From: Escherichia sp. ESNIH1
GTDB lineage: Bacteria; Pseudomonadota; Gammaproteobacteria; Enterobacterales; Enterobacteriaceae
Direction of reading: 5' to 3'
Assembly (NCBI GenBank): GCA_002918705.1
Contig: PQKR01000001.1
Span: 496,001 to 560,000, forward strand
Length of the DNA stretch: 64,000 nt
Shown here: positions 1 to 9,416 of the stretch, piece by piece
Numbering within the stretch: position 1 is the stretch's first letter
Layout of the letters: each line of letters begins with the position of its first letter
Notes under the pieces: model-generated
The model's database searches: none
What the model saw: only the letters and a program-made list of their open reading frames with translations
What the model was told of the DNA's origin: nothing
Translations under genes and position numbers: made by a program

Positions 1-956
1 CTGCGCATAGCTTGTAGGAATTGATGCGGATCATGAGCAATCAATTTTTCGAAAATTTGAATAAGATTAGATTTCGTCGCTACTGGTACATTGACGATAT
101 CTTTTAACTCAGGCTTGAACGCATTGTAGTACTGACGGAAAAAACGCTCTTGTACCCCATAATCATCCCCCAGGGCTTCCATCACTTTGGTCCAGCTGAT
201 AAAAGACTTATCAATACTGCCTGGCTCAATCTGTTCGATCTTCGCCAGTAGCTTGTTTTTCATTAAATCAATCGCGGTAAGAGGCACACCGCGATTGTTA
301 AGTGACTCAAACAGGGTGTAAGCATCTGAATGACTTGCCACCTCTATTTTTACCAGAGTAGATGCATTGACTTTATCAAGTAGCGCATTCAGTGCCTGCA
401 ATGGGGTTTCGCTCTCACTGACATACTGTTCAATACGCATTAAAAAATGTCGATAGGCACGAAATACCCGACGATTACCTGCATTGGAAACCCACTCAGC
501 TTCTTTAAGAATGCCTGCCTCTTTCAACACCGCCAGGTAATCCTGCTGGTTGGCATTTTGCACCTGAGGTACTAACCGGGGCTGGTCCGCATTCTTTTTC
601 AGCACCAATTTATGCTTCAAGTTATACAGCTCTATCTGCTGTTCCATCTCAAGTTCAATGCCTAACTGGTTGTAGCTTGCATAAATGGCAGCTAACAATA
701 ATGACAATGTGGTCATTCGCTGTTGGCCATCTACTAACTCTAACTGCTGCAGAGCCAGCGTATCTGTACTTTGATTGATACAGATAATCGACCCCAAATA
801 GTAATTAAGGTCGTTTTCTAACAGATCTTCAAACAAAGCATCCCATTGCCATTTACCCCAGGTATACTCCCGTTGGTAGCGTGGGATGGCATACACCACC
901 CCGGCTTCAATATCCAACAAGGTTGACACCGGATAGTTGAATACTGATTTAATCAT
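1..956 (-). CDS. DUF262 (GmrSD/ParB-like) protein, C-terminus beyond window edge
   Basis: Partial: 318 codons are readable and the frame is still open at base 1. The ATG at 956-954 overlaps the pglX stop as ATGA, so the gene is probably translationally coupled to BREX. The N-terminus shows DUF262 hallmarks: IPRYQREYTW near residues 24-33, the DGQQR nucleotide-binding motif at residues 76-80 (LVDGQQRMTTLSLLL), and a later SLNNRGVPLTAIDLMKN segment. DUF262 is the NTP-binding, ParB-like half of GmrSD type IV restriction enzymes and also occurs in stand-alone defence proteins. Whether a DUF1524 (HNH-like) nuclease half follows cannot be seen. I infer an accessory anti-phage function inserted inside the BREX operon, between pglX and the expected pglZ. 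Confidence 0.85.
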   Translation of the reverse strand, partial: MIKSVFNYPVSTLLDIEAGVVYAIPRYQREYTWGKWQWDALFEDLLENDLNYYLGSIICINQSTDTLALQQLELVDGQQRMTTLSLLLAAIYASYNQLGIELEMEQQIELYNLKHKLVLKKNADQPRLVPQVQNANQQDYLAVLKEAGILKEAEWVSNAGNRRVFRAYRHFLMRIEQYVSESETPLQALNALLDKVNASTLVKIEVASHSDAYTLFESLNNRGVPLTAIDLMKNKLLAKIEQIEPGSIDKSFISWTKVMEALGDDYGVQERFFRQYYNAFKPELKDIVNVPVATKSNLIQIFEKLIAHDPHQFLQAMR

Positions 957-3900
957 CCGTGATTTTCCTTATTTTCATGTTTGTCTCTGGCAGCTTGTTT
1001 ATCTGCAAGGCTGATATGGTGGTCATTGATACGCGCCCCCTCTTTTTCACCATACTGCAGGCCCAGATAATACCAGGGGGCCGATTCAACGTCGTTGCCG
1101 CGATCTTTACCCCACTTAATATTGGGCTTAGTGCGTAAAACACCGGTCCCCTTCTTATCCACATCCGGTGCCTGCATAAACGGACGAATATTAAGGCGCA
1201 CACCATCATTTAAATCCGGGTTCCAGCCCATAGGCTGTTCGTGTAACGGTTTCCAGCGCACAAAAATGTCGAGACCACTCTTGCCGGTGATGGCATCTCC
1301 TTTCAGGATGGCTTCCAGCGAGTCTTTGAGGTTTTTAGCCGCCATCAAACGACTTTCCGCACCATCAATGCCTTCTTTGAAACCATGCTCCTGAGTACGG
1401 ATCCAGTCCCCAAGATAGGTATAAATCAGGCGCTCTAAGCCTTGGTAATTGAGCTTATGGTAGTTGACTAGTACTGAGAATCCATCTTTCAGCCCATCCC
1501 AGATTTGCCAGATAAACGGACGGTGCTGAAAGAGCTTGCAGTGTTGTTCAAAGAATTTATCCCGCAGCCAGTTTTCCAGGCTCTTACTACCAACGCTGGC
1601 AAGCAGATCGCTGAGAACACTGGATGACCAGTCCTCTTCGTAGGCAGCCTGCAGCATGGCCTCCAAGCGAGAAGCAGCGGTTTTTTCTCCGCGAATTGCT
1701 GGCAGGCAGACTATGCCGTCATCATCCACGAGTTTGAGCAAATTATCGGATTTACCAAGCCAGTAAAGCATCTCATCAGCCAGCTCCATTTTGCCATCCA
1801 ATTCTGCTGGCCATCGGTACCCTAGCAGGCGAGCAACCGTAACATGTAGCACCATCTCATCAGTTCGCTTATTACCTATGGTTATACGTTTTATCTCGTC
1901 GTTCCAGATTACCGTGCCACAAGGATGGCCATGAAAGATCCATTGAGTTGGCTCATTTGTGTACTGTTTTGGAAGGCCATTAGGATACTGCTCTTCAGCA
2001 ACTTTCTCCCATTGATGGTAATCAAAAGGTACTTTAACCAAAGTTGCATTTGTTACGTTTAACTTCTGATCAATCCTACGTACAGCAGCGTAATATTCTG
2101 GTGAAGTGCAGAAGCACCAAATAGCACATAGGTCTTTTTGATTTTTTGGAATAATAGTAGCTACATTTTGATGAAAGCGCTCTTTACTATATCGGTAACA
2201 AAACAATTGCCCCATTCGGTGAACCGCAATGCCGCTTTTACCAAGAGCCTTTAATCCTTTAGATGGATAAGCTGTTGGTGAGGCATGTAAGTGCCCTTTT
2301 CCTTGCTCCCAACGGACAAGCCATGACTGTCCATCAAATTGCGAATAATGATCAGGTGTAGCTTGTAAAAGTTCCCATGTATTATTATTTACATTATCAG
2401 TTTCCCAAAAACCAATCATGTACATGGGGTCATCACTGCTTTGCATCCCCACCAATCCATCAGCATATTTTTCCAGCAGTGGCAGATTATTGTCACTCTC
2501 AAAATAAATTCTGGCATCTGGATTCTCTAACAAGTTTAATTGCTCACTGCCCTTACAATATTCGAGCAATAGTCGTTCTGCTTTTTCTGATGTACTCTTT
2601 AGTGTAGATACATCTATTCCACGTAGCAAAGCTCCTTGCGATGCAATACCTTTAGTTATGGTGAACAAAATAGCCTGAACAACCTCACCAGAAATAGTTT
2701 CGAACGCTCGTGAGCCCAAGCGCGCAACTAGATTCCAGACCTCTTTGGTTAGCAACTTCTCACGAAATTTTTTATAACTTGTCAGGAACAACCAGTTCTG
2801 CGGTAAGACGATCGTTGAAGTGCCGCCTGTTGGAGTGAAATCGATGCAACGCTCCAAGAATACCGTTGCCAAATCAGTTTTAGCTTCCGGGAAATAGTTC
2901 CCACAAAAATCTTTCAACGTATCGCACTGCTTGCCTCGAGCCAGATAAGGCACATTGGTTACTACCAGATGATAATTTTCAGACAACAATTTAGCTGCTA
3001 CTGCCAGACCCTGAGCGGTCACCTCGGCTGTTTTTGCTTCGTCGTCGGTTGCTGCTTTCGCATCCAGGAGAACCTGCCAGGGGGAGGCTTTGCCTTCAGT
3101 TTTTCCTTCGTAATAAGCCGTATTGACGTCAATCAGGCTGCCCAGCACCGGAGCATCTTTGAAGGTTCGGGTAAACCAATTAAGTGCCTCGCTGATATCC
3201 GGATTGTGTTTAGCAAGCGCCAGCCATTCCTGGGTAGCTGCGCTGACATCCAGCCCTGAGCAGGCAATATTTAGAGTGGGGAGGGCTCGATAACCACCGG
3301 CATTGGGATAACGCCAGGCCTCCAGCGCCAGAGCAAAGGCTGCAATCTCCACACAACGGCTGTCTAGTTCAAGGCCATAAAGGTTATCAGCAAGCACCTT
3401 ATCTACAGCGCTTCTGGCATCAAGACCTTCAAGCTGCATACGCATTGGTACCAGCATCAGGAATAATGCAACCAGAAAATGCCCTGAACCACAGCACGGA
3501 TCCAGCGCTTTCAGTGCACGAACCTCCTGTGGCCAGCCATCAAACCAGCCACCGGCGGCTTGCCACAACTCACCCTGCTCATCGCTGGTTTTAACAAAAC
3601 GCAGATATTCCAGCGGCACACCCTCGATAGCGGCAGCCTGACGCAAGGTTTTCTCATCACTGGCCGAGCGTAAATCCGCATCCGTCAGCTGTTTTTTCGC
3701 CCACCACGCCCCCAGGCTGTTATCCAGCAGGAAACTCACCATATAAGGTTCGGTAAACAGCTGTGTGACCGGACTTAATTCATCCGCACCAATCAGAATA
3801 CCCGCCGCATTTACTTCGTCTTTACGTTTGCTTTGCCAGAACTGGTAACACCATCCCAGGCTATCTTGTGCCTGAAATACCACACCAGGAAGTGTCAGAA

Positions 3901-4399
3901 TCAAATCCTCTAATTCACGAATGCGGTCGACGGGAATTTGCAGCTCAAATATGGGGGAATCGACCCTAAATACCTGAGGCAACATTCTCTGCGCCAGCTT
4001 GCCGGCCAGTTCCCAGCCATCTTTACAACCTTCTTCTTCAGCGTATTCCTGACAGTCGCTCAACGTGACAGCAAGATATTTATCCAGCATTAACAGATTG
4101 TTTTGCTCCAAAAAGCGGGCAAACAACATACGATGCCAGTGCTCATAGCTGACCTCCGCCCGCAGGCGTTTAGTTCCCTGCACACCATTGGCCTGCAGCT
4201 TGTCCCCCAGCTGACGGGCGTGGGCTCGCAGGCGATTACGCAGTTTTCGCTCATTATCGTTCAGGTATGCCGGAGCTTCCGCGGTTTCTACCCCTAAACG
4301 TATTAATGCTTCTAATGCAGCTTTTTCTATCAGTTCTCGGGCCCTGACAACAACTTTTTCCAGCTGATTTCTAAGCGTTTTATCCAGTGACTGTCGCAT
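953..4399 (-). CDS. pglX: PglX, BREX adenine-specific DNA methyltransferase
   Basis: 1148 aa. PglX methylates host DNA at an asymmetric adenine-containing site and marks self DNA in BREX phage exclusion. The SAM-binding motif I DPCCGSGHF lies at residues 300-308, and motif IV reads N-V-P-Y at 482-485 where many adenine methyltransferases have NPPY. The long C-terminal half carries no motif I recognise by eye and would hold target recognition. The ATG at 4399 lies 95 bases after the brxC stop, and the stop overlaps the DUF262 start. Length and order (brxA-brxB-brxC-pglX) fit type 1 BREX. Confidence 0.93.
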   Translation of the reverse strand: MRQSLDKTLRNQLEKVVVRARELIEKAALEALIRLGVETAEAPAYLNDNERKLRNRLRAHARQLGDKLQANGVQGTKRLRAEVSYEHWHRMLFARFLEQNNLLMLDKYLAVTLSDCQEYAEEEGCKDGWELAGKLAQRMLPQVFRVDSPIFELQIPVDRIRELEDLILTLPGVVFQAQDSLGWCYQFWQSKRKDEVNAAGILIGADELSPVTQLFTEPYMVSFLLDNSLGAWWAKKQLTDADLRSASDEKTLRQAAAIEGVPLEYLRFVKTSDEQGELWQAAGGWFDGWPQEVRALKALDPCCGSGHFLVALFLMLVPMRMQLEGLDARSAVDKVLADNLYGLELDSRCVEIAAFALALEAWRYPNAGGYRALPTLNIACSGLDVSAATQEWLALAKHNPDISEALNWFTRTFKDAPVLGSLIDVNTAYYEGKTEGKASPWQVLLDAKAATDDEAKTAEVTAQGLAVAAKLLSENYHLVVTNVPYLARGKQCDTLKDFCGNYFPEAKTDLATVFLERCIDFTPTGGTSTIVLPQNWLFLTSYKKFREKLLTKEVWNLVARLGSRAFETISGEVVQAILFTITKGIASQGALLRGIDVSTLKSTSEKAERLLLEYCKGSEQLNLLENPDARIYFESDNNLPLLEKYADGLVGMQSSDDPMYMIGFWETDNVNNNTWELLQATPDHYSQFDGQSWLVRWEQGKGHLHASPTAYPSKGLKALGKSGIAVHRMGQLFCYRYSKERFHQNVATIIPKNQKDLCAIWCFCTSPEYYAAVRRIDQKLNVTNATLVKVPFDYHQWEKVAEEQYPNGLPKQYTNEPTQWIFHGHPCGTVIWNDEIKRITIGNKRTDEMVLHVTVARLLGYRWPAELDGKMELADEMLYWLGKSDNLLKLVDDDGIVCLPAIRGEKTAASRLEAMLQAAYEEDWSSSVLSDLLASVGSKSLENWLRDKFFEQHCKLFQHRPFIWQIWDGLKDGFSVLVNYHKLNYQGLERLIYTYLGDWIRTQEHGFKEGIDGAESRLMAAKNLKDSLEAILKGDAITGKSGLDIFVRWKPLHEQPMGWNPDLNDGVRLNIRPFMQAPDVDKKGTGVLRTKPNIKWGKDRGNDVESAPWYYLGLQYGEKEGARINDHHISLADKQAARDKHENKENHG

Positions 4400-4494
4400 G
4401 TAGTACTCTTAAATTGAGGTTACTTCTAATTTTGCATATAGAATCGCACCTGAAGCCCAGACAAGGTTGTCTGAACTTCAGGTGTAATGAGAGG

Positions 4495-7400
4495 TTATTT
4501 CAACGATGCAGGACGATTTTCAGCTAAAGCGGACATAACTTCTTGTCTAACTTTTGCCAACCAGGAATCGAGCTCAGCCTCTGTTTCAATGACTGATTTT
4601 GGTAAAAGTACGATTTTTGCTTTAGGCACCAACATATCAACCGCATCCTGTCGCATACGGCTAAAACGACCTGCCAAAGCAGACGTTTTATCACTCCACT
4701 GTTCTAACGAGGTATTTTCAATACAATCGAGCACTCTGTCATTATCAGATAACGGTGACATTTCCAGGTTATCCAGATGATGCTTTGTCAGCAATCGTTC
4801 CTGCTGCTCTGTAGAAAGCTGGCTCCAGATTGCATCTTCATGCAATTCCTTTAGACACTCGTTATATTCAGTTTGAAAATCTTCGTACTTTTTCAAAATC
4901 GCAACGCGAATTTTTTCAATTACCTGCTTCAGCAACGGCTGTACTGGATCAGGATCGGCTAACAGACTTCGGTTTTGCTCAATCGCATGCACCTCGTCCA
5001 TGAGCTCGTCAAAACCAACTAAATTTTGGCAATACTTAAGCGCCGTTTTTAGTTCGCTCCAGCGAGCTTGTCTGACGAACACTTTTTCAGCAAGCCCTTT
5101 CCAACTCTCCACTTCATCGATAATATCGCGATGTCGTTCGAAGGCAGCCATTAGCTGTTCATTACCAGAAAGTCTCTCAACTTCAACAAGTAATTCTGCT
5201 TTTGGTGGTAATGGTAATGGGGCGTCGCCTCCCGCTTTACGAGCCAATTGCTTGGCGGTTTCTATCGCATCTCTTAATTTGGATTGCTCTTCACCATTGG
5301 TGCAGTTCAAACCAATCGCATGGATCAAACTTCGAATACCTGCCAACTGCCGCGGCGTCAAACTCACGGTTTCAGGACGGAAGTTTGTTTGAGAGACTTT
5401 GCTACGCTCCAAACTTTTCGCATCGACTGATTTTTCCTGAGAATCGCTTGCTTTCAATACACCAGCAGCCAACATGGTAAAAAGTGCGCCGTCAACGGTA
5501 TCTTTCGGCCAGCCGAAAGGAGCAGACATAAAGTTCTCTCGTATCTCTCCCCCAGTTTTTGCAACACCGATAAATCGTTTAATGGCGACACAGACAGGGT
5601 GCTTTTCCACTTCATCATTATGACCTACAGCTTCCAGAGCATTGGCATCAGCGAATTTACTTGCACGCTCAAATACCTTATCCCATCCTTTTTGATCTGC
5701 TTGTTTAAACTCTGTGTAGAGCCGTTCACATGCTTTCTTACCTGCATTCTGGAACTGCTCAACTAACGTGTCGCCAGGTACTTCGCTCCCACCAGCCATT
5801 TGTACCTGGATACCCTCAATAATCTCTACAAGGATCAGTTTCTTGGTGCGCTCAGCTTCATACTTCCGGTGCTCCATTGCAGCGCGAGCGTCTTTACCCG
5901 CATCCGTAGAGGGTATCCCACTCACTTCCAGAGTTGTTTCCGCCGCTTTAAAATCGACAATTGCGCTCAGTAGTTCATTACGTCGAATGGATGGAACATG
6001 AATGAAAATAGTAGCATCATCAGGGTTCGCACTACGCACAGCATCCTCGAAAGCTTTTTCTTTACATTCAAGTACATGAGCATAGAGATTTTTTTTAGCA
6101 TCGGCTGGAAGATCCTGATCGAAACACACGGTGATCTTACGGGGTTCGTTACTGACCCCTTGATTAACGCTACCAAACCCTAGAGCAGTGTTAACACGGT
6201 TTTTTATTTCGAGGCTGCGGAACGTTTCTAAACGCTGTGGGTTACCGCGTAGATCATTTTGTTGTTGTTTGAAAGTATCATGCCACTGCTGGCTTTCAAG
6301 CGTTTGCAACCTGTATTCAACCCCTGCACTAGTATTCATTGGCAGTAAGTCGCCGTCATCAACCAGTTGTTGAATTAAATGTGGCAATTTTGCTCTCAGT
6401 TCATGCTTACCATCACTTAAATGTTCCAGAAGCAAATCAGCGAGGAAAGCTTCCGTTGAGGCAATACCGTGATTGATATCTGTTGGTAGTTTACTAATGA
6501 GTAGTATCAACGAAAGCACTCTACCCTGGAGGACTTCATCTTCGTCCCCAGCCTTGAAGCGAGCTATCTTTTCGTAGATCTCTTTGCCAATAACACCCGT
6601 TTGTAGCAGGTTGATTGCAATTTGTTCATAGATAAAATCGGCAGGGACAACTGAACCCAACGGTTTAAGCGCCGTAGATTTTGTGGCCTCATGCACTACA
6701 CGTAACTGATTTCGTAGTTGGGATCCGGTTCCGGTTTTATCCAGCGCAGGAAGGACTCGCTCCCAGAAACGACGACGCACTGGCAGTAACGGATAGTCTG
6801 CAACCATCCATTTTTCATCGTCTTTATGAGCTTCAATAACAGAACCACTCATATGACGATTAATCTCACCGAGGTTATGATGTACCACGGATTCGATCTC
6901 AGCTCTGGCAGTTTCTTTCTTCTGGAGAATAACTTTCCGGATTACCGCATCGACATCAGTATCCTCAAGCTGAACAGAAATCTGGAAACGCCCCATAAGG
7001 CGTTGCAGGTTTTGCAACCCGGATAAGGCACTTTGCCCTGTGGCGACGAAAAGCAATTTCGACTTAAGTGCGCCAGCTTTACAGCATGTTTCAACGGTCT
7101 CTTGCACAAGATGAGCACGATCTGGATCATCAGCGATATACTGTTGAACCTCGTCAAGAACAACCAAAGTTAAGGGCATTTCGCCTTCATTTGACAATGC
7201 ATCAACAATCGACTGAACCATTTCCGTATTTGATACATCATCAACAATTTTATATTGCGCACGCAGCATATCTCGTACTTCTTTAGCATCACTTCCAAGA
7301 GATGGTAAAGCATGTAACAGCGCATTCGCCATGACTGGTGAAACATGGAGATTGCGCAGTTCTTTCTTCCAAAGGTCTTCGCCTTCTTTACCTTTGGCAT

Positions 7401-7968
7401 GCTGTTGGATGTAAGCTTTTACTTGCTCAAGCACCCCTTCAGATCTTAACCAAAGTTCAAATTGGGCAAGATGATATTGCTCAGACAACCCAGCTGATTT
7501 GAAAATGATCGCCAACAAGGCTAATCGAACTTTGTCTTCTGCTCCCGCCCCCAAAGTTCCTGACGCGGCATGAAGTCCTCCCAGTCGACTTCCCAATGTT
7601 GAAAGTTCGTCAAAATATTGTCGTACATCATCGGGTAACTCAACCAATGAGCGAGCATCTGCTCCGCTCTCCATTTTCTGATTCACCCAAAGGGTTCTGA
7701 GCATTTTAGCTAGATGCGATTTCCCAGAACCGAAAAAGCCTGAAATCCAAACTGCAGGTTGTTCACCAGAACTTTTAACGTTTCGTAAGTAGTTGCTAAG
7801 AATATCAGCCATGCCTTTGGCATAAGCCCCGCTACAGACAAACGTCCGCAGCTCATAATCTAATGTTTCAAGAGCCCCTTTGGAGAGATCATCTTTTACC
7901 TCAGCCACACCGTTGTTGGCCAATTTGCTTTCCAGAGGGTCAAGTTTATAAATTTCGCGGTTTAGCAT
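4495..7968 (-). CDS. brxC: BrxC, BREX P-loop ATPase
   Basis: 1157 aa. The start MLNREIYKLDPLESKLANNG is typical of BrxC. The Walker A motif GFFGSGKS is at residues 77-84, and a Walker B-like LTLVVLDEVQQYI lies near residue 270. BrxC is the large AAA-like ATPase of type 1 BREX, required for defence and thought to act in a complex with BrxB, PglX and PglZ. The long C-terminal half looks rich in charged helices, consistent with coiled coil. It starts 14 bases after the brxB stop. The family assignment rests on the N-terminal sequence, the motifs, the length and the neighbours. Confidence 0.94.
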   Translation of the reverse strand: MLNREIYKLDPLESKLANNGVAEVKDDLSKGALETLDYELRTFVCSGAYAKGMADILSNYLRNVKSSGEQPAVWISGFFGSGKSHLAKMLRTLWVNQKMESGADARSLVELPDDVRQYFDELSTLGSRLGGLHAASGTLGAGAEDKVRLALLAIIFKSAGLSEQYHLAQFELWLRSEGVLEQVKAYIQQHAKGKEGEDLWKKELRNLHVSPVMANALLHALPSLGSDAKEVRDMLRAQYKIVDDVSNTEMVQSIVDALSNEGEMPLTLVVLDEVQQYIADDPDRAHLVQETVETCCKAGALKSKLLFVATGQSALSGLQNLQRLMGRFQISVQLEDTDVDAVIRKVILQKKETARAEIESVVHHNLGEINRHMSGSVIEAHKDDEKWMVADYPLLPVRRRFWERVLPALDKTGTGSQLRNQLRVVHEATKSTALKPLGSVVPADFIYEQIAINLLQTGVIGKEIYEKIARFKAGDEDEVLQGRVLSLILLISKLPTDINHGIASTEAFLADLLLEHLSDGKHELRAKLPHLIQQLVDDGDLLPMNTSAGVEYRLQTLESQQWHDTFKQQQNDLRGNPQRLETFRSLEIKNRVNTALGFGSVNQGVSNEPRKITVCFDQDLPADAKKNLYAHVLECKEKAFEDAVRSANPDDATIFIHVPSIRRNELLSAIVDFKAAETTLEVSGIPSTDAGKDARAAMEHRKYEAERTKKLILVEIIEGIQVQMAGGSEVPGDTLVEQFQNAGKKACERLYTEFKQADQKGWDKVFERASKFADANALEAVGHNDEVEKHPVCVAIKRFIGVAKTGGEIRENFMSAPFGWPKDTVDGALFTMLAAGVLKASDSQEKSVDAKSLERSKVSQTNFRPETVSLTPRQLAGIRSLIHAIGLNCTNGEEQSKLRDAIETAKQLARKAGGDAPLPLPPKAELLVEVERLSGNEQLMAAFERHRDIIDEVESWKGLAEKVFVRQARWSELKTALKYCQNLVGFDELMDEVHAIEQNRSLLADPDPVQPLLKQVIEKIRVAILKKYEDFQTEYNECLKELHEDAIWSQLSTEQQERLLTKHHLDNLEMSPLSDNDRVLDCIENTSLEQWSDKTSALAGRFSRMRQDAVDMLVPKAKIVLLPKSVIETEAELDSWLAKVRQEVMSALAENRPASLK

Positions 7969-7982
7969 TTTTCTTTACCTAG

Positions 7983-8525
7983 TTAAGCTATGGTGATCGC
8001 AGTGGCTTGATATCCCCAGCCATCTTTGGCATCGAGCAGTTTGTAGTTATTCTCATGATATTCTCCGGGGAAAAATACCACCAAGCGTCCCTGTACTTGA
8101 GTCGTTAAAGATTTAACTAAAGCGGAGACTGATACAAAGCCGAACATGGTCCCACATCCCATAAGAGCCACTACAGATTCAGGTGTTTGGTGCGCATTAA
8201 TCTCCTCATGGAGTTTCGACACAAGCTCTTCAGCAAAATAGTCATAGCTTCCTTCCAGATACTCTGGATCTTCGAAATAAGCCTCTTTGTAGTCCTGTCT
8301 TGCCATCCAGTAGGGGAACTCATTGGTCAAGTCCAACAACAGCCATGGGTGCTCGCTTTCGATGCATGCATGCTCAAATTCAGTCATGCGAGCACGAAGC
8401 TTAAGCTCATCCTCTTTGTCATATACGACAAAGATAGCTTTCTCTTCAGCTGAGATATTGTTACCCCATGGCACACTGATGTGACTGGAAAAACTTTTCA
8501 GTAATTTTGACAATCTGTCAGACAT
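7983..8525 (-). CDS. brxB: BrxB (DUF1788), BREX component
   Basis: 180 aa from the ATG at 8525. A GTG directly upstream (8528) is also possible, but AAGGA sits better for the ATG. BrxB is a small conserved BREX protein of unclear biochemical role. The segments LLDLTNEFPYWMARQDYKEAYFE and VVALMGCGTMFGFVSVSALV, and a PGEYHENNYKLLDAKDGWGYQA tail, fit the DUF1788 family as I remember it. It lies one or a few bases after brxA and immediately before brxC, the invariant BREX order. Confidence 0.9.
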   Translation of the reverse strand: MSDRLSKLLKSFSSHISVPWGNNISAEEKAIFVVYDKEDELKLRARMTEFEHACIESEHPWLLLDLTNEFPYWMARQDYKEAYFEDPEYLEGSYDYFAEELVSKLHEEINAHQTPESVVALMGCGTMFGFVSVSALVKSLTTQVQGRLVVFFPGEYHENNYKLLDAKDGWGYQATAITIA

Positions 8526-8529
8526 CACG

Positions 8530-9291
8530 TTATTCCTTAACTAGGAGATTCAGAGGTGCAAAAGACACTTCAACGACCTCACTGGCTTGTTTGAAATTAA
8601 TCAGGCCGCGCAAAGTTGCTCTATATGCAAGCTCGTACAAAGTTGTTTCATCAACTGGTAATAGTTTCATCCAAAAGCTATCAAACAAACGTTTACCTGA
8701 AAGCCCCTGGAAGTGCCCAAGAAGTAGAGCAAAAACCACGTTCACATACGTTACTTTTGGGTCAGTACGTTGTTTTTTAACCTTACCCGAAAGATAACCT
8801 GATTGAGTCCATGTGCCACTAATGTTACGAGCAAATGACTGAAGTGATGCCTGACTAAATCGATCTGGATCGTCTTTTGCTAGGTGTTCTTCCATAACGC
8901 TTCTGGGTAAGATTTGCCCAGGCTTAAGTGCCGTAATGACCCCAACAGATTCTCGAAGTAGTGGATCTCTTGCAATAGCCAATTGCAGTGCGAGTAGAGG
9001 CTGAGCTTCTTCAGATAGCTCCCAAAGTTGACGAAAAAATTTGAACAAAGGTATGTGCGAAGACATCCCATAAAGACCAACCATGTGCCGATAAGTTAGT
9101 TTCCTGGCACTAGAACTGGGTTTATGAAGAATATTGTCATCCACAATGCTTACCCTATATTCTTCTTGTAAGGTGTTCTCAGGCCGTGCCTGGAGCAATA
9201 TCTTCAATTCTTCGATCATCATGCAACGCGCTGCATGAGGTCCATTTTTTCCAAACTTGAATCCATACTGAACTAACTGCTCATGGTTCAT
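8530..9291 (-). CDS. brxA: BrxA (DUF1819), first gene of the BREX operon
   Basis: 253 aa. BrxA is a small helical protein; family members bind DNA and contribute to phage restriction in some BREX systems. The assignment rests on position (first gene, before brxB) and on sequence such as KLTYRHMVGLYGMSSHIPLFKFFRQLWELSEE and ARDPLLRES. A strong GAGGAGG ribosome site lies about 7 bases before the ATG at 9291, so I keep this start even though an internal MMIEELK could give a shorter protein. It begins the operon, with its promoter in the 125-base gap to the integrase. Confidence 0.87.
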   Translation of the reverse strand: MNHEQLVQYGFKFGKNGPHAARCMMIEELKILLQARPENTLQEEYRVSIVDDNILHKPSSSARKLTYRHMVGLYGMSSHIPLFKFFRQLWELSEEAQPLLALQLAIARDPLLRESVGVITALKPGQILPRSVMEEHLAKDDPDRFSQASLQSFARNISGTWTQSGYLSGKVKKQRTDPKVTYVNVVFALLLGHFQGLSGKRLFDSFWMKLLPVDETTLYELAYRATLRGLINFKQASEVVEVSFAPLNLLVKE

Positions 9292-9416
9292 CAGGATACC
9301 TCCTCAAATCCGAGTACTAAAAGCCATTTTTGATAAAAAAACTGCTTTCGTTCTGCCTTAGCACTCAAGTATATTGTTCGTAAACATGTAAAGCCATTAT
9401 CTGCAACTATCTTGAT
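9292..9416 (-). promoter_or_regulatory. BREX operon upstream region
   Basis: AT-rich gap between the integrase stop and brxA, and the only visible place for the brx promoter. A TATACT hexamer (reverse strand, near 9370) could be a -10, but no good -35 lies 16-18 bases away. The GAGGAGG ribosome site of brxA is at the low end. The promoter call is an inference from position. Confidence 0.4.
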
